A stretch of DNA of 64,000 nt. Source: Limnomonas spitsbergensis (taxonomy: Eukaryota > Chlorophyta > Chlorophyceae > Chlamydomonadales). Where the stretch lies: assembly GCA_037349105.1 (NCBI GenBank), contig JAYJMM010000095.1:1116001-1180000 (forward strand), given 5' to 3'. A model generated the notes under the pieces. The model was not told the origin of the DNA and ran no database searches. It saw only the letters and a program-made list of their open reading frames with translations. This document shows, one piece after another, positions 11,441 to 21,722 of the stretch. Each line of letters starts with the position of its first letter. Position 1 is the stretch's first letter. A program made the translations under genes and the position numbers.

Positions 11441-12284
11441 TGCTCTAGCTCCTCCAGTGCACCCAGCAGATCAGAGCACCAGGAGCGTCCTCCAGAGCCC
11501 TGGCTGACTGCAAGCTGCATATCTGCTGCCATGGCCTCAGCCATTAGAGGGCTATCTTACTGCAAGCAACACATCTGTGCAAATGATGGGGAACCTGGCT
11601 ACTAGTTCCTAGACACATGCGAGGATTTCTCTAGCCCTGAAAGTCAAAGATCGGGTTGTAGCTGGAGTGTAGCTGATGCGCCTTAAACAATCAAATGTCC
11701 TGGATGGGATGGGTGGTCAAATTCTAGCACTCACTCTGGGCCAAATCGCTTTGCAGGCACAACAGAGCATAAGTTCCCCAAATTGGCATGCTACTCCTGG
11801 TTACTCTTACTTGCATTGATTTTCCAGCTGAATTGCCGGCAGCAGGGTCTATATTCATTGCATGCATTGCTGGCAGCCAGGCATCGTTCTCCCTCTCCAA
11901 TTTTGACTCTTCAGGAATCAATGAAATTATGATGTCAGGCATGAACTTCACGCATGTCAGGCTTGTGGCATGGGCGTATGCCACAGGCCTGACCTGCATG
12001 GAGGTACCCTTACATGTGATACCGTATTGATTATTGGTATGTTGGATATACGACAGTCAGTCGTTCAACCCTACTGCTCCCAAAGGTGTCCAGCTACGCG
12101 TCCACGAAGGTCCAGGCCAGCTGGGATGTAATTTGACAGCTGGCAAGGGATAGGAAGGGATGGATGGGGCATTTGGCATGGGACGGGATGGGACAGGGGT
12201 ATGGGACATGGCTGCTGGCATGGGATCAGTCTTTCCAAATCTGGCACGTGACCACTGGTCGGGCTCCTGGGACGTACATGCACA
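11441..12284. other. intergenic, with one hairpin and G-rich repeats
   Basis: A strong inverted repeat lies at about 11952-12002 (arms TCAGGCTTGTGGCAT and ATGCCACAGGCCTGAC around a short loop). At 12140-12230 there are loose GGGATGG/GGGAC repeats. No gene is recognised. Confidence 0.5.
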
Positions 12285-12530
12285 GCTGTAGATCTCAAAA
12301 AGGTTGATCCTCGCTTTGACGTTGACGCGTTCCTCGAGGGCGAGGGCCCACTGTGCTACAACAAACTCACATCAAATAGCGTTTTCCCCCCTCCAATAGT
12401 GGGCTCTTACAACATTCCTGGTTTCGTACCGCGATGGCTGAAGGCGACGTGGAACAATTTGACGTCAAGATCTGGATCAGTGACGATCAGCAAGAGTTTG
12501 TGCCTGTCGTGAAACCCAAGGTTGTGAGCT
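12285..12530 (+). CDS. candidate coding exons upstream of DXO, unidentified
   Basis: Two overlapping plus-strand frames look protein-like. One runs from about 12287 (VDPRFDVDAFLEGEGPLCYN and onward, open for some 70 codons). The other starts at an ATG at 12433 (MAEGDVEQFDVKIWISDDQQ, then EFVPVVKP) and could end at a GTGAGC donor near 12526. Neither can be tied to the DXO exons by phase with confidence, and neither shows the N-terminal motif expected of the DXO family. They could be DXO 5' exons or belong to another small gene. Confidence 0.35.
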
Positions 12531-13141
12531 GCTGGACAAAGAAGAGCTCCACGACAGGCGGGGGATACGAATATGGCTCTGACGCAGGCAGGTGCAACAC
12601 TCGCTGAGAAGACAAGCATGCATTGACGCTGTAGCATTAACGACCGATACCTGACACCAGGCATCAGTCATCTTATAATCGTGGACAATAGCCTTGCTGT
12701 GTGACAAATTTGTCAGGCCATGCAGCATGGCTTGCTGTTGGCCTCCATGCCACCAGTCCTGCTCTGAGCCTCTGACCACTGCCAGATACTGGCTGCATCA
12801 GTACCAGCACCACACCTTCCACTCGCTCAACAGGGTGCAGGCGCATGAGCCATGCGTGCGCATCAGGCTCCCATCCTGCACATGCGTGCCGTGTATGCAA
12901 AAAACACAAGTTGAAAGGAGTCATCCCACTTACCCAAGCGGCTCTGCAAGCCCATGATCCTGCGACATACTTCCATACAACTTGCCCATGCAGCCTACTT
13001 GCATGTTAGCATGAGCTACACAGATACACCCGCCTGCCTAAGACATCAAGCATGCGCTCATACCAGTGTTTACTTTTTGTGCACAAGACCACCTTCCTGT
13101 AAGCCTGTGGCTGTACACCTGGTATGGTGCGCAACTGGGTA

Positions 13142-13250
13142 GCTGCCACTGGTCCGATGGTGACCAACTTGATCGGTCTACGGCCGTGGTTTTCTGAAGC
13201 CGGTCTTGCTGCACTAGGCCCCCTACTGACCGTAGGCTGTGAAGTAGCCG
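13142..13250 (+). repeat. dispersed element, shortened copy
   Basis: This stretch shares the CCACTGG..CGATGG..GACCAA start, the CTACGGCC core and the AGGCCCCC/GTGA end with 1925-2085. It lies directly before the first recognised DXO exon. Confidence 0.45.
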
Positions 13251-13316
13251 GAGCACAATTTAAAACAAAAAACGATTGAATACTGCATGTACCGCGCAGG
13301 TCTGCCTGTCTTCCAG

Positions 13317-16300
13317 CGCCCAAATCTCCCCGTGAACCTTGGCGCTGGTTACCCGGACCAATATATCAAGGGTGACAACGACACTGAAGCCACGCCTGTT
13401 GAGGTCATCATCCGGGGGGCCAAGCATGCTGGCATAGACCTGAGCAGTGTGAAGGTCTGCACATTCCGGTGCGCCTGTGTATGGCTGTAGGCGGATTATC
13501 AGCAGTGGGGGGTGGGCTGCCTGTTGAGGTCATCATCCGGGGGGGGCTTGCATGCCAGCATGGACTGGGGAGCTGTGAATATCTGCACATTCAAGTACTG
13601 GTGTGAAGAAGTAAAGAAAGCTACGCCTGACAGGCTTTTTCTCTTTCGGATGTGCGTGGGAATGGCTGTTGGTGGGCGGTGGGTGTGGCCACCAGTGCTA
13701 TGCCTGTTGACTTGTTGAGAGGGCTGGGCTGGAGGTCGGTGCCCCAAGGTCTGCACCTTAAGGTTTGCCTGCGCATGGCAGTTGCTGGGTGATGGGCTAC
13801 CTAGCCCGTGAAAGGAATAAGTGTGACCATCCATTGCTTGTGCCTGTGACTGTGTTTGGGCCTACTCATAGTGCTGGGCTGGCAGGTGGTTCCCCGCTGA
13901 GAAGTGGAGGTACAGGGGCGTGGCAAGGGGAGATGAAGCTGCAGAGCTGGGCAAGTGGGCCGTCTCCCGATGTGGGGTGGAGGCCCATGGTACAGCTGTC
14001 CTGCTTGTGTGGAAATAAGCAGCTTTAGAGCAATGTAGCATGGCCCATGAGCGGGGCAGTGGTAGAAACGAGGGGTGAGGATCGGAAGAGGAAGAGGAAG
14101 GCAAGGTGCCAGGATTGAAGGGGATACGGGTGCAATTGCAGAGGCAACGTCCAGGAGGCAGAGGCATGCAGTTGCAGGGGTAATGGGGTGGGGTAGGTGC
14201 AGAGCTGCAGAGGAGAGGGGGTGTGCAGGTGCAGGGGGGAAGGGGAGCGTGGGTGCAGGACTGCAGGGGTTAAGAGTGTGTGGCGTGCTGTATGGTGCTG
14301 CCTGACGTTGCTTGTGCTTGTTTGCTGCTGTATGATGCTGCCTGACGCTGCTATGCGCTTGTTTGCTGCTGCATGGTGCTGCCTGACGATGCTTTGTGCT
14401 TGTTTGCTGCTGCATGGTGCTGCCTGACGCTGCTATGTGCTTGTTTGCTGCTGCATGGTGCTGCTTGACGCTGCTTTGTGCTTGTTTGCTGCTGCATGGT
14501 GCTGCCTGACGTTGCTTTGTGCTTGTTTGCTGCTGTATGGTTCTGCCTGACGCTGCTTTGTGCTTGATTGCTGCTGCATGGTGCTGCCTGACGATGCTTT
14601 GTGCTTGTTTGCTGCTGTATGATACTGTGTGACGATTGCGTGGTAAGTGATGTGGCACATCCAATTCTGCAGCTCGTGGGAGCTCTACTGTGGTTTGCCG
14701 CTGCTCTATAGGCGCATCCTGAACCAGCGGATGTATTATGCCTTTCTCGGTGATTCATGCGACACATCTAGGCCTGACGCTCCCTTGCATGTCTGAGCTA
14801 TGCCATGGGTTGCTGCTGTGTAGGAATAACCTGAACAAGCTCATGCTCACCCCCCTGAGCCAGCAAGAGGAGTGGGTGGTAGATGCCTGCAGCCATAACG
14901 GGACCCTCTTCCTGGATATCTTCAAGACGCCGCAAGCAGCCTACCCCAATGGTGACAGGAGGCGTAGGGGTGGGGTATGGGGGTGGGGCACGGAGGTACA
15001 ATGATGGGGGGCACGTGGATGGGGTAGGGGGGGTTGGGTACGGAGGTACGATGGTGGGGGGCACGGGGTTGGAAGTTCAGGGGTGTGATCAAGAGGGGGG
15101 ACTGGGTGAGTGGTGCCCAAAACACACAGTTGATTAGAATGCCCACGTAACCTTTTCGTATCTTGTTTGTCAGAATCTCTTGCTTGGACAACCTTTCTTT
15201 CTTTTACTCTAATGCAGGGCTTGCCTTCATATTTTTTTCCAGCTACAGCTCTCTCTTTCTCCGTCCTTGCTATTCACTGTGCCTGGCCCTTTCGAAAACT
15301 GCTGTTGGGTGGATGCGAAGGTTATGCTCTAGTACTGTAGCACCTTTTACAGTAAGGGCCCATACGCCTCGTTGCCCTCCCCTTACCCCTGGACTGAGGT
15401 AAATGTGTTGCTTTTGCTCTTCACACAAGTGACCCCCCGCACAGTTGACCACAACGGAAACCTCCCTCGCATCCTTGTCTCTAAAACCCCACATGCCTCC
15501 CCCGCAGCCGACCTGTTCACGTACTACGGCTACAAGTTCGAGGCGGCATGCACTGGCGACAACCAGCAGGTGGACTCCACCTCAGAGTTTGCGCTGCTGC
15601 TGAGTCTCAAGCTGGGGGCGCACCGGATCCTCATGGCGGCTGAGGTAGACTGCATGAGCCCGCAGGCAGCTGAGGCAGCTGAGGCAGCTGAATCGGGGAG
15701 GGGCGCTGGCCAGGAAGGGCGGCACGCACCCGGGCCAGGCCCAGCAGGGCATTCGCCCGACCAGTTCATGGAGCTCAAGACCGTGAGGTGCGTGGCGCTA
15801 CTGAGCCTCAAGCGTTTATGATGATCAAGGGCAGCCTTAACTATCTTCATTTGTGTTCTGCTTTTTTGCAGAGCCCCACCTTGCTTTCTCTTCCCAAAGG
15901 TGGCCCCACGACACCAGGGGCAGGCGGCACGTGCTGTCTTAGTTTGCGCTTGTTGCGGTGCCCCCCTTGCAGATGGCCCCGCGATGAAAAGAGCCGTCAG
16001 CGTGTGATCTCCCAGCGGCTTCCCAAATGGTGGGTCCAGTCCTTCCTGGCAGGCATCCCCACCATGGTGGTTGGGGGGCGGGACGACAACGGCCAGCTGA
16101 AAGAGGTATGCGAAAGGGCAGGAGCCAAGAGAGGGGGGCAGGACAGCAGCGACTAGCAGCAACAGGGGGGGGTCGGTGGAGGAGCCAGGCAGAGGGGGGC
16201 AGGACTGCAGCGGCCAGCTGCAACAGGGGGGGGGTCCATGGAGGAGCCAGGCAGAGGGGGGCAGGACTGTAGCGGCCAGCTGCAACAGGGGAGGGTCGGT

Positions 16301-18046
16301 TGAGGAGCCAGGCAGAGGGGGGCAGGACTGCAGTGACCAACTGCAACAGGGGGGGGTCGGTGGAGGAGGCAGGCAGAGGGGGGCAGGACTGTAGCGACTA
16401 ACTGCAACAGGGGGGGTCGGTGGAGGAGCCAGGCAGAGGGGGGCAGGACTGCAGCGGCCAGCTGCAACAGGGGTGGGTCAGTGGAGGAGCCAGGCAGAGG
16501 GGGGCAGGACTGCAGCGGTCAGCTGCAACAGTGGGGGGTCGGTGGAGGAGCCAGGCAGAGGGGGGCAGGACTGCAGCGGCCAGCTGCAACAGGGTTGGGT
16601 CAGTGGAGGAGCCAGGCAGAGGGGGGCAGGACTGCAGCGGCCAGCTGCAACAGGGGTGGGTCAGTGGAAGAGCCAGGCAGAGGGGGGCAGGACTGCAGCG
16701 GCCAGCTTCAACATGGGGGGTCGGTGGAGGAGCCAAGAGAGGGGGGCAGGACTGCAGCGGCCAGCTGCAACAGGGGGGGGTCGGTGGAGGAGCCAGGCAG
16801 AGGGGGGCAGGACTGCAGCGGCCAGCTGCAACAGGGGTGGGTCAGTGGAGGAGCCAGGCAGAGGGGGGCAGGACTGCAGCGATTAGCTGCAACAGGGGGG
16901 GTCGGTGGAGGAGCCAGGCAGAGGGGGGCAGGACTGCAGCAGCCATCTGCAACAGGGGGGTTCGGTGGAGGAGCCAGGCAGAGGGGGGCAGGACTGCAGC
17001 GGCCATCTGCAACAGGGGTGGGTCAGTGGAGGAGCCAGGCAGAGGGGGGCAGGACTGCAGCGGTCAGCTGCAACAGGGGTGGGTCAGTGGAGGAGCCAGG
17101 CAGAGGGGGGCAGGACTGCAGCGGCCAGCTGCAACAGGGTTGGGTCAGTGGAGGAGCCAGGCAGAGGGGGGCAGGACTGCAGCGGCCAGCTGCAACAGGG
17201 GTGGGTCAGTGGAAGAGCCAGGCAGAGGGGGGCAGGACTGCAGCGGCCAGCTGCAACAGGGGTGGGTCGGTGGAGCCAGGCAGAGGGGGGCAGGACTGCA
17301 GCGGCCAGCTGCAACAGGGGTGGGTCAGTGGAGGAGCCAGGCAGAGGGGGGCAGGACTGCAGCGACCAGCTGCAACAGGGGGGGTTGGTGGAGGAGCCAG
17401 GCAGAGGGGGGCAGGACTGCAGCGGCCAGCTGCAACAGGGGTGGGTCAGTGGAGGAGCCAGGCAGAGGGGGGCAGGACTGCAGCGGCCATCTGCAACAGG
17501 GGGGGGTCAGTGGAGGAGCCAGGCAGAAGGGGGCAGGACTGCAGCGGTCAGCTGCAACAGGGGGGGGTCGGTGGAGGAGCTAGGGAGGGGGAGGGGGCGC
17601 AGGACTGCAGCGGTCTGCTGCAAGTGGTGTGGGGAAGGACGGGAGCCGTGGAGCATTACCCAGGGACCATGTCACCCTGACATTGTTGACACAACCTGTG
17701 ACTCTATTAAACCGTAGCATGATGTATGACGACTACCACCCTGGAAGCCTGTGACCGTGAAACTCCCTCCCCTTTACGGCCTGCACAGATCTTTGAGATG
17801 CCAGTGGCTAGCCTGCCCTCACGGGCGGCAAGAGACGGTAAGCCGTTTGATGCCTGGCAGCTCCTCCGCTTCGCTGACAGCGCACTCTCCTGGATGTCGG
17901 AACTGGGCGAGGCGCGACCAGGGCAGCACATGCGCTTCCGGTACCTGCCCAGGGATCAGAGCATACAAATGTCGGTGGTTGAAGAGGGGCAACTGGGCAA
18001 CAGGCTGGCCAAGGAGCTACCGCTTGGCAAAGGAGCGGCCGCATAA
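13317..18046 (+). CDS. DXO/RAI1-family RNA 5'-end decapping nuclease
   Basis: Exons are 13317-13468, 14824-14951, 15508-15787, 15973-16105 and 17789-18046. All junctions are GT-AG and the reading phase carries through every one, giving 316 residues, with a TAA stop at 18044-18046. Family hallmarks appear in order: GAGYPDQYI, then CTF-R/NNLNKL across the first junction, TYYGYKFE, AEVDC, FMELKT and KWWVQSFLAGIP. The acidic and Lys residues of GYKFE, EVDC and ELKT match the metal-binding catalytic site of DXO/Rai1 enzymes, which remove incomplete or non-canonical caps (including NAD caps) from RNA and degrade it. The first 60-80 residues of the family are not located. Introns hold exon-derived repeats, a 41-bp array and a 61-bp array. 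The last exon is inside the first 9.8-kb unit. Confidence 0.9.
13500..13790 (+). repeat. degenerate copies of the preceding DXO exon end, in its intron
   Basis: Positions 13517-13594 repeat the exon segment 13394-13468 (GTTGAGGTCATCATCCGG, then TCTGCACATTC) with substitutions that destroy the frame. A third, shorter copy at about 13745-13785 repeats the exon end and the first bases of the intron (AAGGTCTGCACCTT, then GCGCATGGCAGTTG). They are not usable exons. Confidence 0.75.
14285..14640. repeat. 41-bp minisatellite in a DXO intron
   Basis: About eight tandem units have the pattern GCTGCTGCATGGTGCTGCCT, GACG, then CTTTGTGCTTGTTT. Because 41 is not a multiple of three, the frame rotates, and long Gln/Ala/Ser-rich frames open on the minus strand. 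Those frames are by-products. Confidence 0.9.
14955..15075 (+). repeat. G-rich imperfect duplication in a DXO intron
   Basis: Two copies of a ~55-bp G-rich block (GGGGTGGGG, CACGGAGGTAC, ATGGGGGGCACG) follow immediately after the donor at 14952. Confidence 0.6.
16112..17640 (+). repeat. 61-bp minisatellite filling the last DXO intron
   Basis: About 24 tandem units have the pattern GGAGGAGCCAGGCAGAGGGG, GGCAGGACTGCAGCGG, then CCAGCTGCAACAGGGG. The array starts a few bases after the donor at 16106. Its GGCCAGCTGCAACAGG block resembles the end of the preceding exon with its donor (GGCCAGCTGAAAGAGG). Frames of nearly 400 codons open across it in all three plus frames, but they only encode the repeat. 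Confidence 0.95.
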
Positions 18047-19774
18047 CAAAGGAGCGGCTGGGGCAGGAGGACATGCGCTGCTGGTGCCTTTCTGGGGACC
18101 AGAGCAACATTTGTTGGCGGTTATGGCAGGGCAGCTGGGTAATAGGCTTGCCTAGGAGCGGTCTCTGAAGGAAGTCGCCACATGACAAGGGAGTGGCCTC
18201 AAACAGTTGCGGTATGCTGCCTATGGGGTCGAGCTTGTTACGGCTGACGAAGATTGAGTCAGTGCTGCTAGCTGGGCTTAATTAGGAGACTTAGCTCACT
18301 TGCTAGTTAGGCTACCATTCCAAGCCAAGGCCTTGTTCAGACTAGCAAAGCAATCCGGTCTGTGCTAAAATACTGCATGTTTTGCAAGTAATTCATTTCG
18401 TGGAGTTGGACCAGAGGACCCAGGTTCGACACGAGCCATGTGCACGTCTATAAAATAGATGATTAAACTGTTGAGTCAGCGGTGCTAACTACTGGTGCGT
18501 GCTCTCCTGTGGGTTTTTATGGTGCCCTGTCACAATTTCACATATCAGCCGTTTCGAAATTAGGAGCACTGGTATGCAAGTTGACCAGAGCCTCCATGGT
18601 ACTAGGGTACTAACAGAAGGGTACTGAAGTCTTTGCTTTTAGAAATGTTCGATTTTACCGCCTTCGTTCTTTCTCTTTATAACTAAATTCTTGAGTTAAA
18701 GATGGCCTCTCCATTTCCAGGGGCAAGTCATGAATTTGGGGTAGTACGTGCCGCTGTGCCAATATGGAAGGGTCACCCTGCATGACCTCCCGAGTGCACC
18801 GACACCCAGTTGGATAGCACGGACAGACATTGCCACGAGGATGCTGTGGTTATCTTACTACTGTTTAGACAACACCGCGATGCAACCATGCGGTGGGAGC
18901 ACCAAAACACACCATGCAAGTCAGAGATGTCTGATGTAAATCAGTGAGGATCACCTGATGTAAATACTTGAGCATCCAGGTTCTACCCGGCATGGACCCA
19001 GGGTGGTCCTTAAGCCTGCCGTCGTGGAGGCTGAGTGCAATTGTTTATGTATGTACTGAATTTATGGAGAATTCAAGCTCCTAATCGGAACCCCCGGGGC
19101 CTCAACACCTTTTCACGCATGCTCGGCTTTTGGCCTTGGGCTTGAGGTGTCTGCCGCATGACTTTTTGCTTTGATTTGTGAGGTCAAGGGAGAGCTTTGT
19201 CTACGTGTCCTTGATGGGATGACTAAACATTTGGAATCCCCGGGGCCTCAACAGGAAGGTGAAGGACATGCCTTGGACTGACAGCCCTTCATTTAATCCA
19301 GTGAGCTCAAGCAACAATTCAGCTGCATCACTGTCTGGCTTTGTTGAGGACGTGGTAGACTTTGTTGAGGGCTGGTCTGCTGTAATTTTTGCTTCACTGG
19401 CAACTGGCTCTTTCCCTTTTTGTCTCTCTTGCTTTCAGAGGCGGGGATCCTTCGGTCTTCCTTTCCCTTTACTGTAGGGGTGTTTTTATTTGACTTTTGT
19501 GCGCCTCTGTCATTCCTCTAGCCTTCAGTTCCTTTCCTTTTCCCTCTGGTTGAGACAGGTCGTCGGAGAGACCGCAGGCAGGGTTTGGAGGCCCTGGTTT
19601 TATGCAACTTATAGTTGAGCTTTTTGAATACTAGTCTCTTCATGGACAGGGGATACGGTTTGCCTGACATTTGTGTTCTTGTTGTTTGGTGGGTGAAATT
19701 GCTATCCTTTCTGTCCTCTTTTGCCTTCTCCCTTTGACTTTCCCAGCTGAGTTTTTCTTAGCCGACGTGGCCGA
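18047..19774. other. unit leader, no recognised gene
   Basis: Conserved among the three units but without a gene I recognise. Short frames at 18748-18939 and 19259-19477 persist with small changes. The latter contains SGFVEDVVDFVEGW, which resembles the tail of the reverse-transcriptase remnant (LTFVEDVVDIVDA) in the opposite orientation, so an old second retroelement fragment may lie here. Confidence 0.45.
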
Positions 19775-19865
19775 GCTTCATTTCAGCAAGGCCCAGATGT
19801 GTTAATGACGTTACACCTCTGGGCCCTGCTCAAAAAGGCTCGGCCACGTGGGCGCCTGATTATAA
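19755..19865. repeat. fold-back (long palindromic) element, unit 1
   Basis: The sequence pairs with itself: GACGTGGCCGAGC and AGGCCCAGATGTGTTA on the left are complementary to TGACGTTACACCTCTGGGCC and GGCTCGGCCACGT on the right. The result is an imperfect hairpin of roughly 80-90 bp. A further half copy (GGCCCAGATGTGTAACGTCA) is at 19920-19945. Related copies occur in the other units and at 5938, 10620, 10935, 56520-57100 and 58825-58890, which suggests a small mobile fold-back element or MITE. Confidence 0.75.
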
Positions 19866-20237
19866 AGGGCAGACAAAAAAATAAGGGAAAGGGGTAGATA
19901 AGGTGAAATGACAGACAAAAGGCCCAGATGTGTAACGTCATGAACTGTCAGAGGCCGAGGGCATACTGCAGCAAGCCCAGCCACCCATCTGCCGCCCAGG
20001 CTTCCGGTGGTGGGCCGGTCTAAATTTGGCGCCCATCTACCCGGGTGTTGACAGCCCGCTGGTCACCATTACCGGTAGGTGGTCTGGCGGAATAGGGCCA
20101 GGTCTTTGGCAGTCAAACTTTAGGAGAGAATATCGCCAATACCGGTATACCTTGGTCGGCAAGAAATCATGGCTGCTCCCGAAGTATTCCTGCCCCTCTC
20201 AAGCCTTTCCCCCAAGATAGCAAAGAAAAGCAACAAA

Positions 20238-20640
20238 CTAGGCATCAACAATGTCTACCACATCCTCAACAAAAGTCAGCGCCTCCCACCCAAGCCTGCC
20301 CCAGTACAACTGTTGAAAGTCTGTGGCGCCCTCCAGGGGCCTACATATCCAACCTCTCCCTAAGCCTCTCCTTCACGCTAGGGCACTGGAAGCAGACATG
20401 CAGCGCATCCTCCGCATGCTCGCCGTCTCCTCTTGCCCATCACCGCTGGCAGCAGCACTCATGTCTCGCGTTGTTGACCGCTCCGCCGTCCTCTCGTGTC
20501 AGCCGGGCTAACCACACCGAGCCGGAGCCGTAAGTTCGTGCGCACGCCCTACTGCTGGTGCGGCTCCTAGCTGGCGCGGCTCCAAGAAACAGGTAAGAAA
20601 CAAACATACCGGGCAGTTGGTTAGGAAAACCTGGAAAAGG
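20238..20640 (-). pseudogene. reverse-transcriptase C-terminal remnant, unit 1
   Basis: The minus strand encodes the same remnant as in unit 2 (CQR-stop-WARGDGEH, HVCFQCPSVKERL, FQQLYWGRLGWEALTF), with small changes, and ends at TAG (20238-20240). This copy carries a small extra segment relative to units 2 and 3 around 20335-20350 that alters the frame. Confidence 0.45.
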
Positions 20641-20699
20641 GGAAACAAGGTACTGGCACACAATGGGAGGGGGTATGAGAAAGAAGGTCCCGGCCTTTA

Positions 20700-21560
20700 C
20701 ATGACTAGGCATCAGCGAGAGCTTTCATGGATGGGGTGGGGTTCCTTGTTGCTCATCCGACCCAGAAACACGGCGCAGGACAAGGAAACCCTACACAAAT
20801 GATAGAAGGTTAGGCATGAGAGGAGTTCAAATCTTCTACACCCACCCCCTTTCGCCTCTCCTTGACAGTAGCCAGCATGCAATGTGATCACATTGGACGC
20901 ATGTGAATTACAGGTGTGGAGCTCCTGAAAACCAGGTTTAGGGATCAAGCACAGGGTCCATGGTCCACAAGACCTGAGGGAGCAGGGTTCAAGGGTCAGG
21001 TGGTTTTGCATTGTAAGGACTACTACCAATGCAGTGCGCGGCAAGAGTCGGGGCAGCCTGCTCCAGGCAACGCGACCGCCCGCATGGTCGCAGGTTTCGA
21101 GTTGTGTCCTTACATGCTCCATGCTATCAGCACATCAATGCTTGCCGGATACCTGATCCTGCCCAGGGATCTTTGTTCCAGGTGCCGAGGCCATTCACGG
21201 ACTACTCCAGGTTCATAAGCAGGTCGCCATGCCAGGGGGACACGCATCTTCGACACGTTTTTGCCATGTCCGTTTGAATCACGGTTTGTATCTGCTAAGT
21301 GACAGTTCCTAGAGGGCGAGGAGAACATCGGCAATCGAGGGCGCCAGTGCCCCCGGCTCCATGGCACGGCTGCAAGCTCGATTCCAAACATTTGAAATGT
21401 GGCGAGCGGACATTGCGTACGGTAATCAGGTGGGGGCTAGGAACAGGGGTGGGAAGCCACGAGGCATAGACACTAACCAAGGCCAGAGTTCAGGAGAATC
21501 CCTGTCAGGCTCAACTCTGGACATGTTTTTCGCAGCTTCCTGGTAGTCGGGAGTTGTCAG
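20700..21560. other. conserved stretch with overlapping open frames on both strands
   Basis: Open frames of 80-130 codons occur on both strands and recur in the left arm and in all units, but this copy has small indels that break the minus-strand frame kept elsewhere. On the plus strand, 21361-21435 reads toward a CAGGTGGGGG donor-like site. No family is recognised, so I cannot say whether any frame is used. Confidence 0.3.
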
Positions 21561-21622
21561 TCAGGGTGCCCAGATAGAATCAGGTTTTTGACCCGCCCCT
21601 GATTTTGGTGTGCGGCTAAGGG

Positions 21623-21630
21623 AATATAAG
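21623..21630 (+). promoter_or_regulatory. TATA-like box of the unit 1 gene
   Basis: AATATAAG lies about 95 bp upstream of the ATG at 21723 and is conserved at the same spacing in all four gene copies. Confidence 0.5.
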
Positions 21631-21722
21631 ATAGTGCAGCCGTCCACATTGACATTTCGCTTGCTTATTTGAAGCACACCCTTTCTTCCTCTCATCACTT
21701 ACTGATCGTTCCTTTCTTTGCC

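Noticed and set aside
13801..14767. Minus-strand frames of 287 and 138 codons rich in Gln, Ser and Ala
   Set aside because: They mostly translate the 41-bp minisatellite, whose period rotates the frame, and lie antisense in a DXO intron.
16420..17717. Open frames of 270 to 399 codons on the plus strand as a real Gly/Gln-rich protein
   Set aside because: They only translate the 61-bp minisatellite, occur in all three frames and sit between the donor at 16106 and the acceptor at 17789 of DXO.
20700..21560. Conserved 122-128-codon frames on both strands as two genes
   Set aside because: Conservation is explained by recent duplication of the whole unit; unit 1 has indels that break the minus-strand frame and no domain was recognised.
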